A stretch of DNA of 64,000 nucleotides from Afipia massiliensis (GCF_001006325.2 NZ_LBIA02000001.1:1-64000), one strand, 5' to 3'; counted from the first letter of the stretch, positions 35,213-44,162 are shown. Notes: generated by a model from the letters alone, not told the origin. Made by a program: numbers and translations.

Positions 35213-35936
35213 GGTGGCGATCCCCCAGATAGGCGGCGATCACCTTCTCGTCGCGCACCACTTCTTTGGGCAGGCCCTCCGCAAGCACCTTGCCGAGATG
35301 CAGCACCACGGCGCGGTCCACTAACGGCATGACGACTTCCATCACATGTTCGACCATGACGACGGTGACGCCGGTCTCCCTCACCTTTCGGATCAGATCG
35401 ACACCCGCCGCTGCTTCGCTCGGTGTCAGCCCGGTCAGCACTTCATCGAGCAGCAGCAGCTTCGGTTCGGTCGCTAAAGCACGCGCCACTTCGAGGCGGC
35501 GCTTCTGCGGCGGCGTCAGGTCCGCTGCAGACGCATCGGCATGGGCCGCAAGGCCGACATAGTCGAGAACATCGAGCGCCTTGGCGCGGGCCTGCAGAAC
35601 ACCGGGATAGCGCACGAACGCCCCGACCGTGACATTCTCGACCACGGACATGGAATCGAACGAGCGAGGCACCTGATAGGTCCGGGCAATGCCGAGACCG
35701 CAGCGATCGGCAGCAGGGAACGGCGTAATATCCCGGCCATCAAATTCGATAACACCGAACGACACCGGAAACGAACCGGCGATCAGATTGAACAGCGTCG
35801 ATTTGCCCGCACCATTGGGGCCAATGAGCCCGAGAATTTCGCCGCGCTTGACGTCGAGATCGATGGAATCATTCGCGACCAGCCCATCGAAACGACGCGT
35901 CACACTGCGGCAGCTGACAAGCGGATTGTCGATCAT
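35202..35936 (-). CDS. livG: HAAT ABC transporter ATP-binding protein (LivG type)
   Basis: The 244-residue ATPase has Walker A GPNGAGKST near residue 40 and Walker B LLLLDEVLTGL, and ends with a short C-terminal AYLG tail typical of LivG. The ABC signature is degenerate: LTPPQKRRLEVARAL replaces the usual LSGGQ form, a variation seen in some LivG subgroups. The ATG overlaps the livM stop by four bases. It works with LivF on the LivHM membrane pair. Confidence 0.92.
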   Translation of the reverse strand: MIDNPLVSCRSVTRRFDGLVANDSIDLDVKRGEILGLIGPNGAGKSTLFNLIAGSFPVSFGVIEFDGRDITPFPAADRCGLGIARTYQVPRSFDSMSVVENVTVGAFVRYPGVLQARAKALDVLDYVGLAAHADASAADLTPPQKRRLEVARALATEPKLLLLDEVLTGLTPSEAAAGVDLIRKVRETGVTVVMVEHVMEVVMPLVDRAVVLHLGKVLAEGLPKEVVRDEKVIAAYLGDRHRVA

Positions 35937-36943
35937 GCCGTCGCCTCGCGCTTCACTGCCGGCTTGATCATGCTGAGAATGCCCTCAGGCCGCGTCAGCG
36001 ATACGATCATGATAAGGCCGCCGTAAATTACGAGATCGAGCCCCGAACCGGCGCCGCCGAGATACGAGCGCGTCAGCTCGGCCAGCGGAATCAGGATCAA
36101 TGCGCCGATGGCCGGCCCCCACAGCGAGCCGACGCCGCCCAGCACTGCAGGCAGCGCCATCAGCAGCGAGAAACGGAAATGCATCACGCTGTCCGGATCG
36201 ATGTAGGACACGAACGCCGCGTAGAACCCGCCACCGACCGCCGTAAAGAATGCCGAGATCGCGGCCGCCGCCATCTTGGAATGGAAGATCGTGACGCCGA
36301 GGCTCTCGGCCGCATCGGCGCTGTCCTTCACCGCGCGCCACCAATAGCCCCACTTCGATTCAACAATGGAGAACGTGACCAGCCAGGTGACGGCGAAAAG
36401 GCCCAGCGCGAAGTAGAAATACGGCGCCTTGTCGCGCGCGAATTGCAGCGTCCACCACGAGTCCGGCGTGAACGGCCACTGGATGCCGAGCGCGGCGCCC
36501 GCATAGTCCCAGTTGTGGAACAGCAGCAAGCCAATTTCGGCGATGACGATGGTCGCGATCGAGAAATAGTGTCCCTTGAGCCGGAAGCACGGGTAGCCGA
36601 GCGCCAGCGCGATCAGCGCGGCGATAATCCCGCCCGCGAGAAGCCCACCCCACGGCGTGATGCCGAACTTCACGTAGAGAATACTGGTCGCATATGCGCC
36701 TATCCCGAAATACAGCGCATGCCCCAGCGAGACCTGCCCGCAATAGCCGCCGAGCAAATTCCAGCTCTGAGAAAGTGCCGCGAACAGCAATGTCAGGATC
36801 AGGACGTTCATCATGTAAACGTCGGTCACCAGCCGCGGCACCAACGCGATCAACGCAAATACGACAAACGCGGTAATGAGCTGACGCCGCCGGCTGGCGA
36901 CGAACGCGGACATCGATGAGGCTGCGGCAGAACTCTGGGTCAT
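35933..36943 (-). CDS. livM: HAAT ABC transporter permease (LivM type)
   Basis: A 336-residue membrane protein with about 8-10 hydrophobic segments and the LivM core block LSQSWNLLGGYCGQVSLGHA near residue 60. The start is the ATG overlapping the livH stop (ATGA, four bases), a translational-coupling arrangement. A continuous frame runs 295 codons further upstream, but it is out of frame with the real livH and lacks family sequence. LivM pairs with LivH to form the channel. Confidence 0.94.
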   Translation of the reverse strand: MTQSSAAASSMSAFVASRRRQLITAFVVFALIALVPRLVTDVYMMNVLILTLLFAALSQSWNLLGGYCGQVSLGHALYFGIGAYATSILYVKFGITPWGGLLAGGIIAALIALALGYPCFRLKGHYFSIATIVIAEIGLLLFHNWDYAGAALGIQWPFTPDSWWTLQFARDKAPYFYFALGLFAVTWLVTFSIVESKWGYWWRAVKDSADAAESLGVTIFHSKMAAAAISAFFTAVGGGFYAAFVSYIDPDSVMHFRFSLLMALPAVLGGVGSLWGPAIGALILIPLAELTRSYLGGAGSGLDLVIYGGLIMIVSLTRPEGILSMIKPAVKREATA

Positions 36944-37821
36944 CACAGCCTCCCGAACAGGCCGCTCGGCCTGACGAACAACACCAGAAGATAAAGCGAA
37001 TACACGCCGACGGATTTCAGCGACGCCGGCAGAATCAGTGTGGTCAGCGCCTCCACCAGCCCGACGATCACGCCCGCAACCAGCGCGCCGAAAATACTGC
37101 CGAAGCCGCCAAGCGCGACGGTGACGTAAGCGATCAGCGCGAAGGTTCCGCCGACCTGCGGATGAATGTAATAGAAAATCGCCAGCACCGCGCCCGCGAT
37201 TCCCACCAGCGCGGCGCCAAGTCCCCAGCCGAGCGCAAACACACGGTTGCGGTCGATGCCGACCAGCGCCACCGCGCCCTGATCCTCGCGCGTCGCCTCG
37301 AGCGCCTTGCCGAAATCCGTGCGCGTGATCAGCCAGTAGAGCCCGGCGAACACCGCCAATGAGACCGCTCCGCCGAAAATCTGCGGCCACGGCAGAAACA
37401 CGCCGCCCAGGTTGAGCGTCTTGCCGCCGAGCCATGTATTGGCGATGTTGCGGTAATCCGGCGTGAAGAAATACTGCGCGAGGCCCTGGATCAGCAGCGC
37501 GAGGCCAAAGGTCGCGAAGATCTGCACCATGCCGGGATTGGCCTTGGCGCGCATCGCATAGCGGATAATGCCCGCATAGACCGACACGCCCAGAACGAAC
37601 ATCAGCGCCACCACAAGCGGCATGAGCACAACCGGATCGAGCGTCGTTGCGAGCACCAGGCCGAAGGTCGCATACATCGCGAGCATCAGGAACTCGCCGT
37701 GGGCGAAGTTCACCACGTCCATCAATCCGAAGATCAGCGAGAGGCCGACCGCGATCAAGGCGTAGATCAACCCCAGCAGGAGGCCGCTCGCGATCACCTG
37801 TAGAAACGCTTGCGTTGTCAC
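36943..37821 (-). CDS. livH: HAAT ABC transporter permease (LivH type)
   Basis: This 292-residue permease carries LYALIAVGLSLIFGLMDVVNFAHG-type sequence near the N-terminus (family hallmark GLMDVVNFAHGEF) and about eight membrane segments. The apparent start is GTG with only a weak ribosome site. A 97-base gap with two hairpins separates it from the solute-binding-protein gene upstream, so permease expression may be lower than that of the binding protein. Confidence 0.93.
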   Translation of the reverse strand: MTTQAFLQVIASGLLLGLIYALIAVGLSLIFGLMDVVNFAHGEFLMLAMYATFGLVLATTLDPVVLMPLVVALMFVLGVSVYAGIIRYAMRAKANPGMVQIFATFGLALLIQGLAQYFFTPDYRNIANTWLGGKTLNLGGVFLPWPQIFGGAVSLAVFAGLYWLITRTDFGKALEATREDQGAVALVGIDRNRVFALGWGLGAALVGIAGAVLAIFYYIHPQVGGTFALIAYVTVALGGFGSIFGALVAGVIVGLVEALTTLILPASLKSVGVYSLYLLVLFVRPSGLFGRL

Positions 37822-37850
37822 TGTGCAATCATTCTGTCAAAGGAGGACGC

Positions 37851-37867
37851 TGCCGCCAGGAGCGGCA
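37851..37867 (-). other. Second hairpin between solute-binding-protein and livH genes
   Basis: TGCCGC and GCGGCA form a 6-bp stem around a 5-base loop. It follows the stronger terminator-like hairpin in the transcription direction. It may stabilise the 3-prime end of the truncated transcript or modulate readthrough to livH. Confidence 0.35.
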
Positions 37868-37881
37868 AGTGGACGTTCAAG

Positions 37882-37911
37882 AAAATGGGCGCTGCCTTAT
37901 CGACAGCGCCC
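37882..37911 (-). terminator. Terminator-like hairpin between solute-binding-protein and livH genes
   Basis: On the minus strand GGGCGCTG and CAGCGCCC form an 8-bp stem with a 9-base loop, followed by ATTTTCTT. It begins seven bases after the binding-protein stop. It is a plausible partial terminator giving more binding protein than permease. Confidence 0.65.
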
Positions 37912-37918
37912 GTGTGTC

Positions 37919-39160
37919 TCAGCCATTCATCGGCCATTTCGGCTCGGCGATTGCGGCCTGTGCCGGATACACGGTCACGAACTTGCCGCCGAGATACTGC
38001 AGCAACACCGGATCGGCATCGTCGTTCTGCCCCTCAGGGGTGAACTTGATGCGCTTCCAAGGCATAATCGTCTTCTCGCCGGGCGTATCGGTGGCCGCAA
38101 GCGCCGCGCGGATCTTTTCGCCATCAGTGGATTTCGCCCGGTCGATGGCATCGGCGAGGACCAGGATGCAGGTCAGCTGCCGTGACGTGTTGTCGTTCAA
38201 ATCGCGGTTGGCGCGCGCCTTGAACATCTCATTGACCTTGCCGACCGACGGACGCTTGGCCGCGAGGTCGAGCGAGAAGCTGGCGCGCGAAATCATGCCG
38301 TTCAGCTTGTCGCCCACTGCGTCGAACGTCGCCTTGTCGGAGAAGCCCGCCGCCTGCGCCAGAATGTTGTTCGGCTTGTAGCCGAGTTCATCCATCGTCT
38401 TCATCAGAAGAATGGTGTCGGTGGTGTAGCTCGACGGCAGCAGAACATCCGGATTGGCGCTCTTGATCTGCTGCACTTCAGCCGTCAGCGACGGCGAACT
38501 GGCGCGATACTTGATGTCGACGGCAACCTTGTAGCCGCGATCCGCCGCCAGCTTGCGCTGGACATTCGACGAGTCGGTACCGAAAATTGTGTCCTCGAAG
38601 AACAGCCCGACGGTGTCGATCTTCTTGCCCTTCTTCTTCAGCGCATCCATGAACTCGAACATCGCGAGAGAGAACATCTCGTCATGAGCTGCGGGGCGGA
38701 AGAAGAACTTGAGGCCCCGGCGATGCAGGCTCGGCGACGAGGAGTCGGCGGCAATATAGGGGACACCATAGCGTTCGCAGGATGCGCTGACCGTCGCCGA
38801 GACTGACGAATGGAACGCGCCGCAAATAGCGACCACCTTGTCCTGAGTGATCAGGCGCTCGGCTTCGGCACGGCCCTTCTGCGGATCGCCCTGATGATCG
38901 GCGAAAACCAGCTTGATCTTGGCGCCACCGAGGCCCGCAAGCCCGGCGTTCTTTGCGGTCGGCAGATCGAGATCGTGCGAGTTGTTGACGATATCGACCG
39001 CGGTTTCCAGCGCGTGGCGCGCGTCCGCGCCGATCTGGGCCGTCGGTCCTGTCAGAGGCCAGATGCAACCGATCAGGATTTCCTTGCCGGCTTGCGCAAA
39101 CGCGTGCGTTCCCGCCAACGACAGAGCAACACCGGACAACAATACTTCGCGACGATTCAT
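37919..39160 (-). CDS. HAAT-family ABC transporter solute-binding protein
   Basis: A 413-residue periplasmic binding protein. The N-terminus is MNRREVLLSGVALSLAG with a twin-arginine-like RR and cleavage after AFA, followed by the LivK fold opening ILIGCIWPLTGPTAQIGADA. I chose the ATG with GGGAG eight bases before it; a TTG two codons earlier is possible. It is the first gene of the livHMGF operon and is divergent from nothing nearby. DUF1445 lies 82 bases upstream on the same strand. It is a second, distinct binding protein besides the one at 29593. Confidence 0.92.
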   Translation of the reverse strand: MNRREVLLSGVALSLAGTHAFAQAGKEILIGCIWPLTGPTAQIGADARHALETAVDIVNNSHDLDLPTAKNAGLAGLGGAKIKLVFADHQGDPQKGRAEAERLITQDKVVAICGAFHSSVSATVSASCERYGVPYIAADSSSPSLHRRGLKFFFRPAAHDEMFSLAMFEFMDALKKKGKKIDTVGLFFEDTIFGTDSSNVQRKLAADRGYKVAVDIKYRASSPSLTAEVQQIKSANPDVLLPSSYTTDTILLMKTMDELGYKPNNILAQAAGFSDKATFDAVGDKLNGMISRASFSLDLAAKRPSVGKVNEMFKARANRDLNDNTSRQLTCILVLADAIDRAKSTDGEKIRAALAATDTPGEKTIMPWKRIKFTPEGQNDDADPVLLQYLGGKFVTVYPAQAAIAEPKWPMNG

Positions 39161-39242
39161 CGACAATACTCCCTGGTTTAACGCGGCCTCATGTCTGGCA
39201 AAGGCTTCGCGGCTGATCTGTCGTAACTCGCAGGCAAGGCTC

Positions 39243-40067
39243 TTACTGAATCGAAAATTCCGAATTGCGAACGTCTGTCACCAGCATGAAGCCCGGCGCA
39301 TGGGTGATCGCGAAGGCTGGCCGCGACTGCAGGATGACCGATTGCGGCGTGACTCCGCACGCCCAAAATACCGGCATTTCATCCGGCTGAATACTCACTG
39401 CGTCGCCATAGTCAGGCTTCGCGATATCCTTGATGCCGATCAGTTCCGGCTTGTCGATATGCACTGGCGCGCCATGCACCGCCGGGAAACGCGTGGTGAT
39501 CTGGATCGCGCGGATCGCTTCCGCAGGCTTGAACGGGCGCATCGAGACCACCATAGGCCCTGCGAACGGTCCCGCCGACGCGCATGGAACGTTGGTGCGA
39601 TACATCGGGACGTTACGCTTCTCCTCGATGTGGCGAATTTTCAGTCCGTCCGCGATCAGCGCTTCCTCGAATGAAAACGAACAACCAATGACGAAGGCGA
39701 CGAGGTCGTCTCGCCAGTGCGCCATGATGTCGGTGGGCTCTTCGCTTAGTTGCCCGTCGCGCCAGACCCGGTAGCGCGGAATATCTGTGCGGATGTCGAG
39801 GTCGATGCCGAGCGCGGGAATCCGCGGATCGCCGACTTCGGACATGCCGATGATCGGACACGGCTTGGGATTGAGCTGGCAGAAACGATGAAAGGATGCC
39901 GCGAGTTTTTCCGGCACGACGGCGAGGTTGCCTTGAACATAACCGGGCGCAACACCCGCGGTGACGCCAACCTTGCCGGACCGATAGGCCAGCCGCGCGT
40001 CCCGGCTTGGCAGGCCAGCGCCGAGACTATGAACCGATCGAGACACCTGTTCGGCCGCCGAGAGCAT
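39243..40067 (-). CDS. DUF1445 (YcsI-type) putative hydro-lyase
   Basis: A 274-residue protein of the DUF1445 family: [39 protein letters not shown] and [12 protein letters not shown] are its conserved blocks. Members include mammalian D-glutamate cyclase (D-glutamate to 5-oxo-D-proline) and Bacillus YcsI beside 5-oxoprolinase genes. A cyclisation or dehydration reaction on an imported amino-acid-like compound is likely, by family. A GGAGGGG ribosome site precedes the ATG. It starts the Liv operon side of a divergent promoter shared with a LysR gene. Confidence 0.9.
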   Translation of the reverse strand: MLSAAEQVSRSVHSLGAGLPSRDARLAYRSGKVGVTAGVAPGYVQGNLAVVPEKLAASFHRFCQLNPKPCPIIGMSEVGDPRIPALGIDLDIRTDIPRYRVWRDGQLSEEPTDIMAHWRDDLVAFVIGCSFSFEEALIADGLKIRHIEEKRNVPMYRTNVPCASAGPFAGPMVVSMRPFKPAEAIRAIQITTRFPAVHGAPVHIDKPELIGIKDIAKPDYGDAVSIQPDEMPVFWACGVTPQSVILQSRPAFAITHAPGFMLVTDVRNSEFSIQ

Positions 40068-40130
40068 AGGACCCCTCCATTTCTCGTCAAAAAGAGTGGA
40101 TCATTGCCCCACGATAAAGTCTAGTCGCGT

Positions 40131-40144
40131 TTTCTTATAAGAAA
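40131..40144. promoter_or_regulatory. 14-bp palindrome in the DUF1445/LysR divergent promoter
   Basis: TTTCTTATAAGAAA is a perfect palindrome located 34 bases before the LysR start. It lies within a weaker outer dyad (AGTCTAG on the left facing CTGGACT on the right, one mismatch), and ACGATAA is repeated at 40111-40117 and 40144-40150. This is the expected site for LysR self-control and activation of the divergent operon. Confidence 0.5.
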
Positions 40145-40178
40145 CGATAAGCTGGACTAATAGGTGTGGGGCTACGGC

Positions 40179-41135
40179 ATGGTGGATTTCAAATCGATCG
40201 AAACATTCCTCTGGGTGGTGACGCTCGGGAGCTTTGGCGGCGCGGCGCGCAAACTCAACACCACCCAGCCTGCGATCTCGCAGCGCATCTCGCAGCTCGA
40301 AGCCGAGATGGGCGTGAAGCTGCTGCAGCGTGACAGCCGCTCCGTGATGCCGACACCGAGCGGGCGGCAGATGATGCAATACGCCGAGAAGCTGATCGGG
40401 CTTCGCGCGGAGATGCTGGCCGCCGTGATGGATCGCTCTGCGATGCGCGGCGTGCTGCGTCTCGGCGTTTCGGAAACCATCGTCCACACCTGGCTGCCGA
40501 AACTGATCGAGCGCGTCGCCAGCACCCATCCCAATCTGTCGCTGGAAGTCGAAGTCGACATCACGCCAAATCTTCGCGCGCGCCTGCTGGCTCAGGAAAT
40601 TGACCTCGCCTTCTGTCAAGGGCCGTTATCGTTATCGAACGTGCGCAACCGCGTGCTGTGCGATTATCCGATTTCCTTTGTCGCCAGCCCCTCGCTCGGT
40701 CTCGGCAGCGGTGTGCTGACAGTTCATGATCTCGCGCGCTTCGCGATCATCACTTTCGCACGCAAGACGCAGCCTTATGAAATCGTGCGCTCTCTGTTCA
40801 ACCGGCCCGATCTGCCCTCGATCCGGCTGCACGCCAGCGCGTCGCTGGCGACCGTGATCCGGATGGCGACCGACGGCATCGGCGTCGCGGTGATCCCGAC
40901 CGCGATCGTCGAGCGCGAACTGGCGGAAGGCCAGCTGCGTCTTCTGTCCACAGATCTTCAGGTACCGACGCTGACATTCGCCGCAAGCTGGCTCGCCTCA
41001 CCCGACACGCTGGCCGCCGAACTGGTTGCCGATCTTGCCGTGAAACTCGCACAAGTCGAAGTCGACACGGCCGCCACGCGCAATGTCAGTGCTGCGACGG
41101 TGGCGGCTCGTCCGGTATCTCCAGCGCTTCCGTGA
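40179..41135 (+). CDS. LysR-family transcriptional regulator
   Basis: A 318-residue LysR regulator: DFKSIETFLWVV, AARKLNTTQPAISQRISQLEAEMG, then LLQRDSRSV complete the winged helix, and an effector-binding domain follows. I chose the ATG at 40179; a GTG five codons upstream is less likely. It is divergent from the DUF1445/solute-binding-protein/Liv operon, so it is the prime candidate regulator of that operon. The inducer is not deducible. Its last 50 bases overlap the convergent DUF6894-like gene on the opposite strand. Confidence 0.92.
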   Translation: MVDFKSIETFLWVVTLGSFGGAARKLNTTQPAISQRISQLEAEMGVKLLQRDSRSVMPTPSGRQMMQYAEKLIGLRAEMLAAVMDRSAMRGVLRLGVSETIVHTWLPKLIERVASTHPNLSLEVEVDITPNLRARLLAQEIDLAFCQGPLSLSNVRNRVLCDYPISFVASPSLGLGSGVLTVHDLARFAIITFARKTQPYEIVRSLFNRPDLPSIRLHASASLATVIRMATDGIGVAVIPTAIVERELAEGQLRLLSTDLQVPTLTFAASWLASPDTLAAELVADLAVKLAQVEVDTAATRNVSAATVAARPVSPALP

Positions 41136-41343
41136 ACGGAAATTCGAGCACGATCTCACCGGCAGCGTCAGTGACTTCCAGAGATGCCGATAAGAGGCTC
41201 GGGTCCTTACCTTCCTCCTGAAGAATTTGCCGGATGGTCGCGCGCGCCACACGCCAGGCGTGATCGGGATCGCGCAATTCAGCGCCTTCAGGGTCCGGAA
41301 TAAGCGTCTGGCCGATGCGGGTGTTGAAGAAATAACGGGGCAT
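41086..41343 (-). CDS. DUF6894-like small protein
   Basis: An 85-residue protein beginning MPRYFFNTRIGQ with a compact acidic second half, matching small uncharacterised proteins (DUF6894) common in Bradyrhizobium. It contains IPDPEGAELRDPDHAWRVAR and IVLEFPF blocks. An AGG ribosome site precedes the ATG. It overlaps the convergent LysR gene by 50 bases. No function is known. Confidence 0.65.
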   Translation of the reverse strand: MPRYFFNTRIGQTLIPDPEGAELRDPDHAWRVARATIRQILQEEGKDPSLLSASLEVTDAAGEIVLEFPFTEALEIPDEPPPSQH

Positions 41344-41466
41344 ATTTGAAACCTAGGACTGACACCGCAAACCCACAAGGGCGGCCTGCATTTCCGCGCG
41401 GCGATAGCAGTTGATCTGGATGGGCCTTTTGATGCCTAAGTGAAAGGTATCTGACGGAATCATGAC

Positions 41467-42225
41467 GTGCATACTATCATCACCGAGCCGTTGTTCTATT
41501 TTGTGGCGGTTCCGGCGGTGATCCTGCTGGGACTGGCCAAGGGCGGCTTTTCGGGTCTCGGCATCGCATCGACACCATTGCTGGCGCTTTACCTGCCGCC
41601 GCTGGAAGCCGCAGCCCTGATCCTGCCGATCTTGATCACGCAGGACATCATCTCGATCTATGTCTACCGGCGCGACTGGGATGCGTGGAACCTGAAAGTC
41701 ATGTTGCCCGGTGCGATTGCCGGCATGGCGCTCGGATGGCTGCTCGCCTCGCACCTGTCGGATGCCTTTGTGCGGATCATTATCGGCCTGATCGGACTGG
41801 CGTTCGTCGCCAACACCTGGCTGCGTCGCAACAGGATCGAACCGCATCCGGCGACCACAATCAGCGGGGTATTCTGGGGCGGCGTCTCGGGCTTTACGTC
41901 GTTTATGACCCAGGGCGGCGGACCGCCGTTTCAGGTTCACGTCCTGCCGCAGCGGCTGCCAAAGCTGACGCTGGTCGGCACCACCACCATCTTTTTCGCG
42001 GTGGTCAATGTCCTGAAGATCGGCCCCTACTTTGCGCTTGCGCAGTTCACGACAAAGAACTTCGCGACGTCGTTGCTGCTGCTGCCGATCGCGGTGCTGG
42101 CGAACTTCGCCGGCATCTGGCTGGTCAGGAAAACACCGACCGGATTGTTCTACAACATCGCCTACGTGCTGCTGTTCGTCATCTCGCTGCTGCTGCTGTG
42201 GCAGGGCGTGGCGGCAGTGGTCTAA
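41467..42225 (+). CDS. TSUP-family sulfite/anion exporter (TauE/SafE)
   Basis: A 252-residue membrane protein with about seven to eight segments and the TSUP repeat pattern: GLAKGGFSGLGIAS near the N-terminus, then GVSGFTSFMTQGGGPPFQ in the second half. These loops line the substrate path. Family members export sulfite, sulfoacetate or other sulfonates, or take up organic anions. The start is GTG with GGAA seven bases upstream. It ends four bases into the convergent aldo/keto reductase gene. It sits alone in its direction. Confidence 0.87.
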   Translation: MHTIITEPLFYFVAVPAVILLGLAKGGFSGLGIASTPLLALYLPPLEAAALILPILITQDIISIYVYRRDWDAWNLKVMLPGAIAGMALGWLLASHLSDAFVRIIIGLIGLAFVANTWLRRNRIEPHPATTISGVFWGGVSGFTSFMTQGGGPPFQVHVLPQRLPKLTLVGTTTIFFAVVNVLKIGPYFALAQFTTKNFATSLLLLPIAVLANFAGIWLVRKTPTGLFYNIAYVLLFVISLLLLWQGVAAVV

Positions 42226-43061
42226 AGCATCGGCAGGCTGCGCGGCTCGCGGCCCAGCGGAAACGTCTTGTCGATCGCGGCAATGTCGCTCTCCGTCAAC
42301 GTCAGGCTCCCTGCTCCCGCGTTGTCCGCCGCATGGTCCGATGAGGAAGCCTTGGGGATCGCGAACACCGACGGCCACCGCGTCAGAAACGCGAGCGCCA
42401 CCTGACGCGGCGTTGCGCCATGTCGCATAGCGATCTCCTGCAAGGCCTTGCCGCCGGCCGATTGCGCATGAGGGAAATCGTCATGACCGAACGGCGAATA
42501 GGCAACGACCGCGACACCATGGGCTTCACACCACGGGATCACCGAATGTTCGATAGCGCGTTCGTTCAGATGATACAGCACCTGATTGCAGGCGATACGC
42601 CCCTCGCCCGCGACATCGAGAATCTCCGCAAGATCGCCCGCGTCGAAATTGCTGACGCCCCATGAGCGGATCTTTCCATCGCTCACCAGTTGTTCAAAAG
42701 CCGCGACTGTATCCTCCAGCGGATATGACCCGCGCCAATGCAAGAGGTAGCAGTCCAGACGGTCGGTCTTGAGGCGTTTCAGAGAGCGCTCGCAGGCCTG
42801 CACCGTGCCCTTGCGCGAAGCGTTGCTCGGCAACACCTTTGAGACCAGAAATACCTCGTCGCGACGACCGGCCGTCGCCTCGGCGACGACAAGCTCCGCA
42901 TCGTCATACATTTCCGCAGTGTCGATATGGGTCATGCCGAGGTCGAGACCGTTGCGCACTGCGGCCACAGCGGAAGCGCGATTACCCCGATCGATGTACC
43001 AGGTGCCCTGCCCGATGACCGAGACCTGCTTGCCTGTCGCGCCGAATGATTTGTACTTCAT
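42222..43061 (-). CDS. Aldo/keto reductase
   Basis: A 279-residue NADPH-dependent aldo/keto reductase. The catalytic tetrad is Asp47, Tyr52, Lys75 and His108 (HIDTAEMY, VSKV, LLHW). The C-terminal IPKASS loop binds NADPH. It reduces aldehydes or ketones; the substrate is unclear. It lies 12 bases after the end of the lipocalin gene's neighbour frame on the same strand, so it may be cotranscribed with the AttH-like operon. The end overlaps the TSUP gene by four bases. Confidence 0.92.
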   Translation of the reverse strand: MKYKSFGATGKQVSVIGQGTWYIDRGNRASAVAAVRNGLDLGMTHIDTAEMYDDAELVVAEATAGRRDEVFLVSKVLPSNASRKGTVQACERSLKRLKTDRLDCYLLHWRGSYPLEDTVAAFEQLVSDGKIRSWGVSNFDAGDLAEILDVAGEGRIACNQVLYHLNERAIEHSVIPWCEAHGVAVVAYSPFGHDDFPHAQSAGGKALQEIAMRHGATPRQVALAFLTRWPSVFAIPKASSSDHAADNAGAGSLTLTESDIAAIDKTFPLGREPRSLPML

Positions 43062-43073
43062 GCCAATGTGCTT

Positions 43074-44162
43074 TCAGTAGCCTGTCATTTCCAGATAGCC
43101 GATGCCAGTGTGGCTGCCTTTAAAGCTGATCGGGCCTTCCCAATAGGCGAATCGCGTGCCCATCCAGCTTTTCGCATTCAGCGGCACGCTGTCGATCTTC
43201 AACCCTCGCTCGGAAATTGCGACGCTCCACGATGTCGGCAGCTTGCGGCCATCGATATCGGTCGATCCGGTGGGCGTCATGGTGATCGCGGTCGTGGCTA
43301 GCGGCACCGAGTGTCCGCTGCCGTCAATCCAGTTACCGGCGAAATAATGACCGCCGTCCTTCTGCCGCAGGCGAAACAGCATGACCTTTTCGCCGGAATC
43401 GAGATGCAGCGAAACCCAGTCCCACCCGGTCTGGTCGGATGCCAGCGGCTGGCTGCTCCATTCGCGGTCCATCCACGCACGGCCTGTGACGGCGACCTGT
43501 TTATCGCCCAGCACAATCGTGCCCGACGCCGAAAAGTAGGGTTGGCTGAAATAGTACGACGCCTGCCCGCGTTCCGATTTCCTGCTGTAGCCGCCGTCCC
43601 CCTGCAACACCAGCGGACGATCCGCAGTGAGATTCAGGGCGTAACTGAAATCCGCACCCGATGCTGAGACCGCGATCGGCGCAACATTCTGCGCGCTGAA
43701 AGCATCAAGCCCGCGCATCTCCCATGAATCAATCCATGCATGAAACGGCACCGCCTCCGCGCCGGCCTGGCCCACGCCGCCGCGCGCGAACTTCTCGGCA
43801 TAGCGATGCGTGGTCGCGCTGGTGATCGCAGCGTGTCCCATCCAGATCTGCTGATTGGCCCAGCCGTCCTGCTGTGCTCCGGGAGCCATGGCCTGCCGGA
43901 ACAGCGTCCATTGCGCGCCCCACTGGGCGCCACTGGCGTCATTCAAGTTCGCGGTGAGATACCACCACTCGATGCGGTAATCCGGATGCGGCCCGTGATC
44001 ACGCGGAAATTCGAGCGCTCTGCCCGGCACCACCGCCGCAAATCCCTCACTCTCACCGCCCAATCCTGCAAAGCCCTGCGCGCGCGCGAACCCGTCACTG
44101 AGCATTGCGAGCAGACTGCCGCCCACGAAGGCGCGACGGTCGATATGAGTTTTAACGCTCAT
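43074..44162 (-). CDS. AttH-like lipocalin/carotenoid-hydratase-fold protein
   Basis: A 362-residue protein with a twin-arginine signal (DRRAFVGGSLLAML) and two lipocalin-like domains of the CrtC/AttH type: DHGPHPDYRIEWWYLTANL, then DREWSSQ and TGWDWVSLHLDSGEKVMLFRLR. It is exported and likely binds a hydrophobic molecule. I chose ATG at 44162 over an upstream TTG. It overlaps the end of the permease gene by 11 bases. Linked with an ATP-binding and an FtsX permease gene, it forms the AttEFGH-type export set. No substrate has been identified for this type. Confidence 0.85.
   Translation of the reverse strand: MSVKTHIDRRAFVGGSLLAMLSDGFARAQGFAGLGGESEGFAAVVPGRALEFPRDHGPHPDYRIEWWYLTANLNDASGAQWGAQWTLFRQAMAPGAQQDGWANQQIWMGHAAITSATTHRYAEKFARGGVGQAGAEAVPFHAWIDSWEMRGLDAFSAQNVAPIAVSASGADFSYALNLTADRPLVLQGDGGYSRKSERGQASYYFSQPYFSASGTIVLGDKQVAVTGRAWMDREWSSQPLASDQTGWDWVSLHLDSGEKVMLFRLRQKDGGHYFAGNWIDGSGHSVPLATTAITMTPTGSTDIDGRKLPTSWSVAISERGLKIDSVPLNAKSWMGTRFAYWEGPISFKGSHTGIGYLEMTGY

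Noticed and set aside
36944-37828. N-terminal extension of livM by 295 codons
   Set aside because: It reads through livH in the wrong frame. The ATG at 36943 overlapping the livH stop is the natural start.
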